A stretch of DNA of 8,310 nt, taken from assembly GCA_009995705.1 (NCBI GenBank), contig JAADBR010000162.1:1-8310 (forward strand), in the 5' to 3' direction. Under the pieces are notes generated by a model. It was not told the origin of the DNA, searched no databases, and saw nothing but the letters and a program-made list of their open reading frames with translations. Of the stretch, positions 1 to 4,896 are shown piece by piece (position 1 is the first letter of the stretch; every line of letters begins with the position of its first letter). Both the position numbers and the translations under genes were made by a program. The stretch comes from Microcystis aeruginosa W13-11. Lineage in GTDB: Bacteria; Cyanobacteriota; Cyanobacteriia; Cyanobacteriales; Microcystaceae.

Positions 1-100
1 TAGTTTATCAGTGATCGCCGATAACTTCAAGGTTTTTTTTCTTAGAATATCTTAGCGAACTGTAACGCATAAATATTACAAATTTATCACAATTAAAAGT

Positions 101-125
101 AAAAAGGTGCGTTACTTAACGCACC
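101..125 (-). terminator. Rho-independent terminator of the 170-526 gene
   Basis: Nine-base arms GGTGCGTTA (106-114) and TAACGCACC (117-125) form a near-perfect palindrome. On the minus strand it is followed at once by five T residues (105-101), so it ends transcription arriving from the gene stopping at 170. There is no T-run on the plus-strand side. A second small hairpin (CGGCA 135-139 / TGCCG 147-151) lies between the stop codon and the terminator. From memory, the GGTGCGTTA palindrome followed by CTACA is a widely dispersed cyanobacterial repeat, here apparently serving as a terminator. Confidence 0.75.
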
Positions 126-169
126 CTACAAGAGCGGCACTCTTACTGCCGTCTGAATGCAACTATATT

Positions 170-526
170 TTAATCTTTACATAGCTTGTATACTCCATAA
201 GCAACAGCACCTACCGCAGCAACAGGAGCCGCAACAGCAACGACCGTAGTAGCAGCTGCGATGACCGTACCTGCTTCGGTCGCGGTTGCTGTTGTTACAC
301 CTAGAGCAGACGCTGCGCTAGCAGTAGCTGAACCAACAGTCAATCCAGTTCCTAGTGCAGTGGAAGCAAAAGCTCCTACTGCACCTCCTGTCCCGGCCAA
401 TGCAGCCGTTCCCCCAAGTACCGCACCGCCTGCTGATGCAGCTGCAGCTACAGGATTTTTTGCTGCTTCATTCACAACATGGTGTGCGGTACGTTCAAAC
501 ATTTGCTGTGCGGTACGGTGAACCAT
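170..526 (-). CDS. Small Ala/Gly-rich hypothetical protein with hydrophobic C-terminal half
   Basis: I do not recognise the family. From the ATG at 526 the product is 118 residues. A polar, His/Arg-containing head carries an 8-residue tandem repeat (HRTAQQMF, ERTAHHVV; the DNA unit TGTGCGGTACG recurs 24 nt apart at 483 and 507). A long Ala/Gly/Thr/Val-rich stretch with many small-xxx-small spacings follows, then a short tail VYKLCKD. The composition suggests a membrane-inserting or glycine-zipper-like protein, but this is inference. The start is uncertain. The open frame runs upstream to 610, into the attC-like site. The best Shine-Dalgarno sequence (AGGAG, 568-564) lies 7 nt before an in-frame ATA (556-554), whereas the ATG at 526 has only a weak GAG four bases away. 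The gene follows hicB across an attC-like site and ends in its own terminator. Confidence 0.6.
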   Translation of the reverse strand: MVHRTAQQMFERTAHHVVNEAAKNPVAAAASAGGAVLGGTAALAGTGGAVGAFASTALGTGLTVGSATASAASALGVTTATATEAGTVIAAATTVVAVAAPVAAVGAVAYGVYKLCKD

Positions 527-593
527 TTTCTCTACACCACTTGGCAGATGTGATATGTTTAGTCTCCTGAATTTTAGTGTGGAATGGATGAAT

Positions 594-683
594 GTCCAAC
601 CCGTTCCCAATCACCCGCCGCAGATAAACTTGAACGCCCAACCGATAACCTTTCAACGGTCGGGTGCATTGGGGTTGTTATGC
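594..683 (-). other. attC-like integron recombination site downstream of hicB
   Basis: In the direction of the genes (minus strand) the site opens with GCATAAC (683-677), an imperfect RYYYAAC box, and closes with GTTGGAC (600-594), a perfect GTTRRRY box. Inside, 608-620 pairs with 657-671 to give a 13-bp stem in which only T660 and C667 on the plus strand remain unpaired. Two unpaired bases on one side of the inner boxes are the hallmark of attC folded as a single strand. About 36 nt lie in the loop. Its left box lies 20 bp beyond the hicB stop, as expected for a cassette. The first R box deviates at its third position, so the site may be degenerate. Confidence 0.6.
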
Positions 684-703
684 AGCCGTAATTACCAGGA
701 TCA

Positions 704-922
704 TTAGGCAACCTGAAGCGTCCTCGGTTCAGGTATAGGTTCGCCCTCTGCCTGCCAAGCTTCCAAGTACATTTCTATGACTTCTTCACCGCTATGAATT
801 GCTTCTTCACGAGTTTTTCCGTGAGTGCAAGGCATCACAACAAGATCAGTAAACTCTGGGATTGTGACTAGGAAAAGCTGATCTTGATCAGACCACTGAA
901 CAATCATGCTGTATCGATTCAT
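704..922 (-). CDS. hicB: HicB-type antitoxin
   Basis: This 72-residue protein has the HicB partial RNase H-like fold signature: an N-terminal YSMIVQWSDQDQLFLVTIPEF strand pair, a central PCTHGKTREEAIHSGEEVIE stretch leading into an amphipathic helix, and a Pro-rich end. HicB binds and neutralises the HicA RNase and usually helps autoregulate the operon. This is a short form with no C-terminal ribbon-helix-helix or HTH segment, so DNA binding, if any, must come from elsewhere. It overlaps hicA by 4 bp (ATGA at 922-919), giving tight translational coupling in the toxin-first order typical of hicAB. An attC-like site begins 20 bp after the stop. Confidence 0.88.
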   Translation of the reverse strand: MNRYSMIVQWSDQDQLFLVTIPEFTDLVVMPCTHGKTREEAIHSGEEVIEMYLEAWQAEGEPIPEPRTLQVA

Positions 923-1143
923 GAATCCTCGTCCTCTCTTAACTCTTCGAGTGCAGTAAGTAACTTTTCTAGTTGTTTTTCTAGGTAGAGTGGCACATCG
1001 TCTCCATCCTTACCTGGAATTGTCAGTGTTTTTCCGATCAAAGGATGTCGCCATCGTTCATGGCCACCCTTGCCGCGCTTGGGCAAGTAAACAAATCCTT
1101 CACGCGCAATCTGGGCTTTCAACTCTCGAATCTTCCTGGGCAT
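919..1143 (-). CDS. hicA: HicA-type mRNA interferase toxin
   Basis: The protein has 74 residues, within the usual HicA range of about 60-80. HicA toxins have a double-stranded-RNA-binding-like fold and cleave mRNA, and the conserved histidine in a G-x-G-S/G-H motif is essential. Here the motif is GKGGH with His28, followed by ERWRHP (His33), then the TIPGKDGDDVP strand/turn and a C-terminal helix. All family landmarks are present and the frame is intact, so this looks like the only undamaged toxin in the cluster. The ATG at 1143 has no clear Shine-Dalgarno sequence (upstream CAAGACAATATCC). A MITE-like element ends 20 bp upstream, so the original promoter may be displaced or replaced by MITE sequence. 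Confidence 0.9.
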   Translation of the reverse strand: MPRKIRELKAQIAREGFVYLPKRGKGGHERWRHPLIGKTLTIPGKDGDDVPLYLEKQLEKLLTALEELREDEDS

Positions 1144-1162
1144 GGATATTGTCTTGGTGTTC

Positions 1163-1259
1163 TATAGCGGTATTCGCTTGAGTGAGATACATACAAAGTC
1201 TTGCCTAGACTGACTCATAGCCTGTTGCACTATACCTCATTCGACTGCATACCGCTATA
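1163..1259. mobile_element. MITE-like element, TATAGCG family, copy 1 (97 bp)
   Basis: The ends are perfect 11-bp inverted repeats, TATAGCGGTAT (1163-1173) and ATACCGCTATA (1249-1259). Similarity continues imperfectly over about 29 bp on each side, finishing in a GAGGTAyA-like motif. There is no coding capacity. The TA at each end is compatible with TA target duplication, as made by IS630/Tc1-type transposases, though no parent element is in the window. A second copy of nearly equal length lies at 8105-8200. It is inserted between the DUF2281-like gene and hicA, within their shared cassette. Confidence 0.7.
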
Positions 1260-1295
1260 TCCTATTTTCTCACTTTCCTTTCTTTCAAGCCACTG

Positions 1296-1580
1296 TTACA
1301 CTGCATTCCTGCGCGCCTTTGCTCGTAACTGGCTCAAATGCCGTCCGAAGTCCCCAACGAAAACATTTTGAATTCCACTAGAAAGCACCTCTAAATTGTG
1401 CTTTTGGACAACATCTTCTAAATCTGATAACCAGGAGCGGTATATCTCGTCATCAAGAAGTTTTTGCTTCCGAGGAAGGGCGGCGTATTTAGCAGCTAGG
1501 TATTCAGCATAGTGAAGAATTTCGGCTTGGAGGGGGGGCGGGAGTTTGTCGAGGGTGGCAATCAGTTGGGGAGAAATCAT
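1296..1580 (-). CDS. DUF2281-like putative antitoxin, no partner toxin
   Basis: The first 33 residues (MISPQLIATLDKLPP, then LQAEILHYAEYLAAKY) match the pattern of DUF2281-type proteins, short helical proteins often found as antitoxins beside PIN-domain toxins. The remaining 60 residues are basic toward the end (RAKARRNAV) and I do not recognise them. Total length is 94 residues. The start is supported by AGAGG eight bases upstream of the ATG at 1580. No toxin gene follows: the next feature downstream is a MITE-like element and then hicAB, so this is either an orphan antitoxin or a partner lost from the cassette. A low-confidence -10 (TATACT) lies about 30 bp upstream. Confidence 0.6.
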   Translation of the reverse strand: MISPQLIATLDKLPPPLQAEILHYAEYLAAKYAALPRKQKLLDDEIYRSWLSDLEDVVQKHNLEVLSSGIQNVFVGDFGRHLSQLRAKARRNAV

Positions 1581-1606
1581 CTGGTTTACCTCTAAGAAGA
1601 GTGGGT

Positions 1607-1650
1607 AGTATAGCAGTCACATCAAAGCCTCAACATACAGATCCTCCTAG
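1607..1650 (-). promoter_or_regulatory. Possible promoter and strong orphan Shine-Dalgarno upstream of the DUF2281-like gene
   Basis: On the minus strand AGGAGG (1648-1643) stands six bases before an ATG (1636-1634) that opens a frame of only four codons (MLRL, stop at 1624-1622). Overlapping this is TATACT (1612-1607), a good -10, with a weak TGTTGA 17 bp upstream. The ideal ribosome-binding site with an immediate stop could be a leader peptide or the remnant of a truncated gene. Only the motifs are seen; function is not shown. Confidence 0.3.
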
Positions 1651-1685
1651 TTGTAAAGTGAATGGGATTTTTAAGGATTTATGTG

Positions 1686-1772
1686 GTCTAACGGCTAATT
1701 TGAGCCGCCACGATTAGATTTGAGATTCTTGTGGTTCATCCTGTTTTGGTCGGCTCCAACGACTTGTTAGAC
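1686..1772 (-). other. attC-like integron recombination site overlapping the antitoxin 3' end
   Basis: This is the most canonical of the three sites. On the minus strand GTCTAAC (1772-1766) is a perfect RYYYAAC box and GTTAGAC (1692-1686) a perfect GTTRRRY box, exact reverse complements of each other. Inner boxes 1700-1709 and 1748-1759 form a 10-bp stem leaving only T1750 and C1756 of the plus strand unpaired, the same two positions as in the site at 594-683. The left half (GTCTAACAAGTCGTT, then AGCCGACC) closely resembles my recollection of the attC of aadA-type cassettes. The left box and left arm are translated as the C-terminus of the antitoxin gene, whose stop codon falls in the loop. 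Confidence 0.68.
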
Positions 1773-1923
1773 CTTGCTTTGGTGGTAAGCTGACTACCTG
1801 CCTGCCACTTTCTGCTTGTCTTTTTTGCCAATCTACAAACATTGCATCCAAATCGTAGTTAAAGGATTTAGCGTGTTCTTCTCGAAATTTATGAATTTCA
1901 TCTAAAATGTCATCTTGCCACAT
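1714..1923 (-). CDS. Small antitoxin partner of the PIN toxin, C-terminus encoded by attC
   Basis: This 69-residue protein has an acidic, helical N-terminus (MWQDDILDEIHKFREEHAKS) and the FNYDLDAMFVDWQKRQ stretch, then SLPPKQ. I recognise it only as the small gene that follows VapC-type PIN genes in cyanobacteria; the antitoxin role is inferred from size and position. It overlaps the toxin gene by 14 bp (1910-1923), so the two are cotranslated, in toxin-first order. Residues 51-69 (from GLTSRWSRP to the end) are encoded by the attC-like site, meaning the original stop was probably lost when the gene was joined to the recombination site or by later mutation. The family I recall ends near SLPPK. 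Confidence 0.65.
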   Translation of the reverse strand: MWQDDILDEIHKFREEHAKSFNYDLDAMFVDWQKRQAESGRQVVSLPPKQGLTSRWSRPKQDEPQESQI

Positions 1924-2374
1924 CGTTATAATCTCCTAAAAGTTCGTAAGGAGTACAAATTATGGGTAACTCGTATCCCAAATTAAGACTGATCTCTGCC
2001 AACTTCCTCTGAATTTGAGCGTTGGCAATATGTTTACAGTTCCACGTTAAAAAGTAATCTAGCCCGTGGACAGTCGCTGCAGCAATGTGAACCGCATCAT
2101 CAGAAGCTTTGGGAGAAAGATTGCTTCGCATAAGAAACTGGTTTGCCAAGTTGCGCACAGCCTGATTGAGTTCAACCAAGGGCAATTTATTGAGAATTTC
2201 CAATCGTTTCAAAGCAATCTCAGCATCTCCTTTGGCTACTTCATCCAAAACAACACGGCGATTTTGCCACCAGTCTCGTGTTGTTTCAACATTCCCCGCA
2301 ATAATCAAGTTTTTGGTCGATCTGGCTGTTAGATAACCAATAACACTGGTTTCAATATAGACGGTTTCGCTCAC
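1910..2374 (-). CDS. VapC-like PIN-domain ribonuclease toxin, apparently with an in-frame internal deletion
   Basis: PIN proteins of this group (COG2402-like) are metal-dependent RNases using four acidic residues. Visible here are Glu8 in VYIETSVIGYLTAR, Glu45 in VVLDE, Asp92/Asp93 in SDDAVHIAAATVHGLDY, and Asp106 with the LTWNCKHIANA motif. The start is GTG at 2374, with a weak ribosome-binding site but a good promoter upstream. Relatives that I recall carry about ten residues, of the type FELYISQL, between the WWxxRR helix and the VLDE helix; here RR (39-40) runs straight into VVLDE. That gap would remove a core beta strand, so the 154-residue product may be unfolded or inactive. The frame is otherwise open, and the gene is followed by its overlapping antitoxin. 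Confidence 0.82.
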   Translation of the reverse strand: MSETVYIETSVIGYLTARSTKNLIIAGNVETTRDWWQNRRVVLDEVAKGDAEIALKRLEILNKLPLVELNQAVRNLANQFLMRSNLSPKASDDAVHIAAATVHGLDYFLTWNCKHIANAQIQRKLAEISLNLGYELPIICTPYELLGDYNDVAR

Positions 2375-2402
2375 GGCAATCTAGAAAATCCATCCCATGC
2401 CT

Positions 2403-2430
2403 ATTCTACCGCATTTAATCTTGGTTTCAA
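2403..2430 (-). promoter_or_regulatory. Sigma-70-type promoter of the PIN toxin-antitoxin pair
   Basis: On the minus strand, TTGAAA (2430-2425) and TAGAAT (2408-2403) each match consensus at five of six positions, with a 16-bp spacer. The predicted start of transcription is near 2396, giving a leader of about 20 nt before the GTG at 2374. The promoter lies inside the cassette, between the attC-like site and the toxin gene, so the unit would carry its own promoter, as TA cassettes usually do. Confidence 0.5.
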
Positions 2431-2483
2431 AGGTGTTGGGTAACAGTCGTCAACCTAACCTTGTATGTGAAATATTCTTGTCA

Positions 2484-2567
2484 GCATAATGTTTCCGTTC
2501 ACCCGCCGTTAGTAACTTCTTGGACTCAACCAAGAGACTGAATACGGTCGGTGTGCAACGGTTAGAC
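2484..2567 (-). other. attC-like integron recombination site after the DUF5615 pseudogene
   Basis: On the minus strand it opens with GTCTAAC (2567-2561), a perfect RYYYAAC box that contains the TAA stop of the upstream gene. It closes with ATTATGC (2490-2484), a degenerate GTTRRRY box. The arm CCGTT (2495-2499) pairs with 2557-2561, and CACCCGCCG (2500-2508) pairs with 2545-2555, leaving T2548, T2552 and C2556 of the plus strand unpaired. Two of these match the unpaired positions of the site at 594-683, with which it also shares CACCCGCCG and CGGTCGG. It may be inactive because the right box has lost its G. Confidence 0.55.
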
Positions 2568-2910
2568 ATCAGACACTAATGGTAAACGACGAATACGAAT
2601 ACGGCTTGGCTCAACCGTAATAGCTGATCCTTGTTCTAAATCCTCCTCGCACTCAGGGGTTACTGTCAACAAAAGATTCGTAAGTGCTTGGGCGCGTAAT
2701 CTTTCAACCCGAATGCGAATGACTGAAGGGGTATTCGCTACATCAAGTGCCAGCAATGTATGAAAATCCGCCGTCTCTAGCCCTTTGGATAATGTCTGAG
2801 TCTTCAGCTTCAGACATCCCTATTTCACCAACAGGGATAGTGTCGATTCCAGCATCACCTAATAAAGTTGCCGCAGAAACCGGTAGTCCCTGATCAAGCA
2901 ACAGCTTCAT
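2562..2910 (-). pseudogene. Frameshifted DUF5615 PIN-like toxin
   Basis: Two adjacent frames give the two halves of one DUF5615 (Mut7-C/PIN-like) toxin. The first starts at the ATG at 2910 (MKLLLDQGLP, then GEIGMSEAEDSDIIQRARD). The second resumes as ADFHTLLALD near 2770 and runs through PSVIRIRVERLRAQ and CEEDLEQGSA to a proper stop at 2562. Full-length relatives that I recall have about nine residues of the type EGRVVVTLD between RARD and ADFH. Only one nucleotide of that interval seems to remain, implying a deletion of about 26 nt that shifts the frame and removes a core strand with an active-site aspartate. The gene overlaps the DUF433 antitoxin gene by 17 bp. The stop codon lies in the attC-like left box. 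Confidence 0.85.
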
Positions 2911-3136
2911 AGCAATTAGGAGGTTCAATGATGCGATCATCCCAGTAAGAAGAGGCAAAAATTAGGGCTTGTCGAATATCTTCATCCTCCAGTTCCGGAA
3001 ACTCTTGATGTAATTCTGCTCGATCGGGATAAGTTGCCAGTAGCTCAATCACTCGACGAACCGTAAGGCGAAGATTACGGATGCAGGGTTGCCCATTCAT
3101 ACGGTTTGGATTGCTCGTAATACGATCTAGTTTCAT
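2894..3136 (-). CDS. DUF433 antitoxin
   Basis: An 80-residue DUF433 protein. The family pattern is clear: LDRITSNPNRMNGQPCIRNLRLTVRRVIELLATYP (about residues 4-38), then a helix-turn-helix-like region ending FPELEDEDIRQALIFASSYWDD (46-67). In bacteria DUF433 proteins are commonly encoded just before, and overlapping, a DUF5615 toxin, as here, and are regarded as the DNA-binding antitoxin. The antitoxin is intact while its toxin is frameshifted, so the pair is probably a relic kept only by a harmless antitoxin. The ATG at 3136 has no strong ribosome-binding site; TAGAAT lies about 10 bp upstream. A MITE-like element ends 45 bp upstream of the start. Confidence 0.85.
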   Translation of the reverse strand: MKLDRITSNPNRMNGQPCIRNLRLTVRRVIELLATYPDRAELHQEFPELEDEDIRQALIFASSYWDDRIIEPPNCYEAVA

Positions 3137-3181
3137 TAGAGTAATTCTATTGCTTCATGATCACTTTAACCTTTAGCGGGG

Positions 3182-3283
3182 GTAAGGGACTGGCGCTTTG
3201 ATAATGTACCATTTAGGGCTGGTCTTATTCTTCTAGAGAGCGATTTTCAAAGCTGGGATATTATTCCCACGCAAGTCCCTAAC
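3182..3283. mobile_element. MITE-like inverted-repeat element (102 bp)
   Basis: The ends GTAAGGGACTGGCG (3182-3195) and CGCAAGTCCCTAAC (3270-3283) are inverted repeats matching at 12 of 14 positions. Between them is non-coding sequence with an internal hairpin (TGGGA 3254-3258 / TCCCA 3265-3269). It fills the gap between gltD and the TA cluster, ending 7 bp from the gltD stop. No clear target duplication was found. It is a different family from the TATAGCG elements. The internal hairpin could also help end gltD transcription, but no strong T-run follows. Confidence 0.5.
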
Positions 3284-3290
3284 TACTGGT

Positions 3291-4775
3291 TTAAGGTAAA
3301 TCTGTCGCCCCCATCAAAAAGCGATCGCATTCCCTGGCGGCCCCGCGGCCTTCATTAATCGCCCAAACCACCAAACTTTGACCACGACGACAATCCCCCG
3401 CTGCAAAGACTTTCGGTAAGCTAGTGGCAAATCGACCATGTTCGGCCTTGATATTGCTGCGGCCATCCTTTTCTAGTCCCAAATCATCGAGTAAAGGCTG
3501 TTCTGGTCCCAAAAATCCCATGGCCAATAGAACCAATTGCGTCGGGATGACTTTTTCGGTTCCTGCCACCGGTTGGGGGATAAACTGCCCTTTTTCGTTG
3601 CGTTGCCATTCCACTTGTACGGTGTGAATCCCGGTCACGTTACCCTCGCTATCCCCCTCGAATTTAGTCGCCGTGGTGGTATAAACCCGGGGGTCATCGC
3701 CAAAACGGGCGGCCGCTTCCTCTTGTCCATAGTCCAGACGGTAGATTTTCGGCCATTCGGGCCAGGGATTATCGGCGGCCCGTTCGCGGGGCGGTTGCGG
3801 CATAATTTCTAATTGGGTGACGCTGCGGCAGTTATGACGCAGGGAAGTACCCACACAGTCGGTTCCCGTGTCGCCACCGCCGATAATTACCACGTCTTTA
3901 CCCGCAGCCGAGATAAAATCCTCCCCGGGCTGTCCGTCTAGTAGTGCTTTTGTATTAGCGGTGAGAAACTCCATGGCGAAGTGAATGCCCTTTAATTGGC
4001 GACCTTCGATGTTTAAATCCCGGGGTTTGGTGGCTCCGGTACAGATAACCACGGCATCATATTCGTTTAATAGGTCTTGGCTGCTGATGTCCTTGCCCAC
4101 TTCCGTGTTACAGACCATTTTTACCCCTTCCTGTTCAAGCATCTGGAGACGACGCAGAACCACTTCTTCTTTATCTAACTTCATGTTGGGGATACCGTAC
4201 ATTAATAGGCCCCCGGGACGGTCGGCCCGTTCATAAACTGTCACCCAGTGACCAGCTTTATTTAACTGGTCGGCGGCCGCTAATCCAGCAGGTCCGGAAC
4301 CGATCACGGCCACTTTTTTGCCGGTACGGATTGCGGGGGGATTGGCAGTAATCCAACCGGATTCCCAACCCTTGTCGATAATCGAACATTCAATATTTTT
4401 AATCGTAACGGGGGGATTATGAATACCGAGAACACAGGAACCCTCACAGGGAGCGGGGCAGACTCTACCAGTAAATTCGGGGAAATTATTGGTTTTATGG
4501 AGGCGATCAAGGGCTTCTCGCCACAATCCTCGATAGATTAAATCATTCCATTCAGGAATCAGGTTATTAATCGGGCAACCACTGGCCATGCCACTAATTA
4601 CGGTTCCCGTGTGACAAAATGGTGTACCACAATCCATACAACGGGCGGCCTGATTGCGGAGTTTATCTTCTGGCATGGGAAGATGAAACTCATCCCAATT
4701 ATGAAGGCGATCGAGGGGGGTAAGTTCGGAAGGAAGTTCACGCAGGAATTCGATAAAGCCAGTCGGTTTGCCCAT
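3291..4775 (-). CDS. gltD: Glutamate synthase small subunit (NAD(P)H-dependent GOGAT beta)
   Basis: This subunit feeds electrons from NAD(P)H through FAD and Fe-S clusters to the large GltB subunit, which makes two glutamates from glutamine and 2-oxoglutarate in the cytoplasm. At 494 residues it is full length for the family. The N-terminal Fe-S domain has [10 protein letters not shown] (Cys46, 49, 54), Cys67 in GCPINN, and CPAPCEGSC (Cys106, 110, 114). The FAD fold begins at [15 protein letters not shown] (GxGxxG at 158-163), and the NAD(P)H fold carries [12 protein letters not shown] (298-303). The FAD-closing [24 protein letters not shown] lies near the C-terminus. The ATG at 4775 begins a typical [10 protein letters not shown] start but has only a weak ribosome-binding site. 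No gltB is adjacent. The nearest gene upstream on the same strand ends 121 bp away, so it probably has its own promoter. No clear NtcA site was seen. Confidence 0.96.
   Translation of the reverse strand: MGKPTGFIEFLRELPSELTPLDRLHNWDEFHLPMPEDKLRNQAARCMDCGTPFCHTGTVISGMASGCPINNLIPEWNDLIYRGLWREALDRLHKTNNFPEFTGRVCPAPCEGSCVLGIHNPPVTIKNIECSIIDKGWESGWITANPPAIRTGKKVAVIGSGPAGLAAADQLNKAGHWVTVYERADRPGGLLMYGIPNMKLDKEEVVLRRLQMLEQEGVKMVCNTEVGKDISSQDLLNEYDAVVICTGATKPRDLNIEGRQLKGIHFAMEFLTANTKALLDGQPGEDFISAAGKDVVIIGGGDTGTDCVGTSLRHNCRSVTQLEIMPQPPRERAADNPWPEWPKIYRLDYGQEEAAARFGDDPRVYTTTATKFEGDSEGNVTGIHTVQVEWQRNEKGQFIPQPVAGTEKVIPTQLVLLAMGFLGPEQPLLDDLGLEKDGRSNIKAEHGRFATSLPKVFAAGDCRRGQSLVVWAINEGRGAARECDRFLMGATDLP
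3321..3328. repeat. HIP1 octamer GCGATCGC
   Basis: A perfect HIP1 palindrome inside the 3' end of gltD. HIP1 is strongly over-represented in many cyanobacterial genomes, so it supports the taxonomic guess, although a single copy in 8 kb is weak evidence by itself. Confidence 0.6.
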
Positions 4776-4896
4776 AGTCTTTTTTTGTCTCTGTCGTTTA
4801 TTCCCTATCTTCCTTCAGGGTTCGATCGATCCTGGCAACTTTACCGATTTCTTTAATAAAATCTGGGAGAGTGGGGCAAAGGAGAGATGCTCTTGG

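Larger units (their letters stand above)
594..3136 (-). mobile_element. Integrase-less integron cassette cluster (CALIN-like) of TA genes
   Basis: Three attC-like sites (594-683, 1686-1772, 2484-2567) lie in the same orientation, 0.7-1.0 kb apart. Each follows the last gene of a TA unit on the minus strand. Implied cassettes are VapC-type toxin plus antitoxin (about 2484-1686) and DUF2281-like plus hicAB (about 1686-594). The DUF433/DUF5615 unit is bounded by a site only on its downstream side; no matching site was found between 3137 and 3290, where a MITE-like element now lies. No integrase gene or attI is visible in the window. TA genes are common cargo of sedentary chromosomal integrons. 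The reading is inferred from structure alone; the alternative is a dispersed palindromic repeat family that resembles attC. Confidence 0.5.

Noticed and set aside
1..100. Promoter or gene in the first 100 bases
   Set aside because: AT-rich sequence with T-runs, but no paired -35/-10 or open frame could be supported.
261..570. Plus-strand open frames of 86 and 71 residues
   Set aside because: They are antisense shadows of the Ala/Gly-rich gene. The low-complexity, GC-skewed codons keep several frames open, and no ribosome-binding site or family pattern is present.
594..610. Start of the Ala/Gly-rich gene at 610
   Set aside because: That start lies upstream of the attC-like right box, has no ribosome-binding site and adds residues without family-like character; ATG 526 or ATA 556 are better candidates.
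1260..1300. A possible fourth attC at the end of the DUF2281-like gene (GTGTAAC at 1301-1295)
   Set aside because: The box deviates from RYYYAAC, and no paired inner boxes or GTTRRRY partner were found before hicA. Interruption by the MITE is possible but unsupported.
2066..2332. Plus-strand frame of 88 residues
   Set aside because: It lies wholly antisense to the clearly recognisable PIN toxin gene and has no recognisable motifs.
3254..3269. TGGGA/TCCCA hairpin as a gltD terminator
   Set aside because: It has a five-base stem and no T-run on the minus strand; more simply it is part of the inverted-repeat element.
3424..4510. Several open frames on both strands inside gltD
   Set aside because: gltD is an unambiguous full-length family member; the others are out-of-frame shadows.
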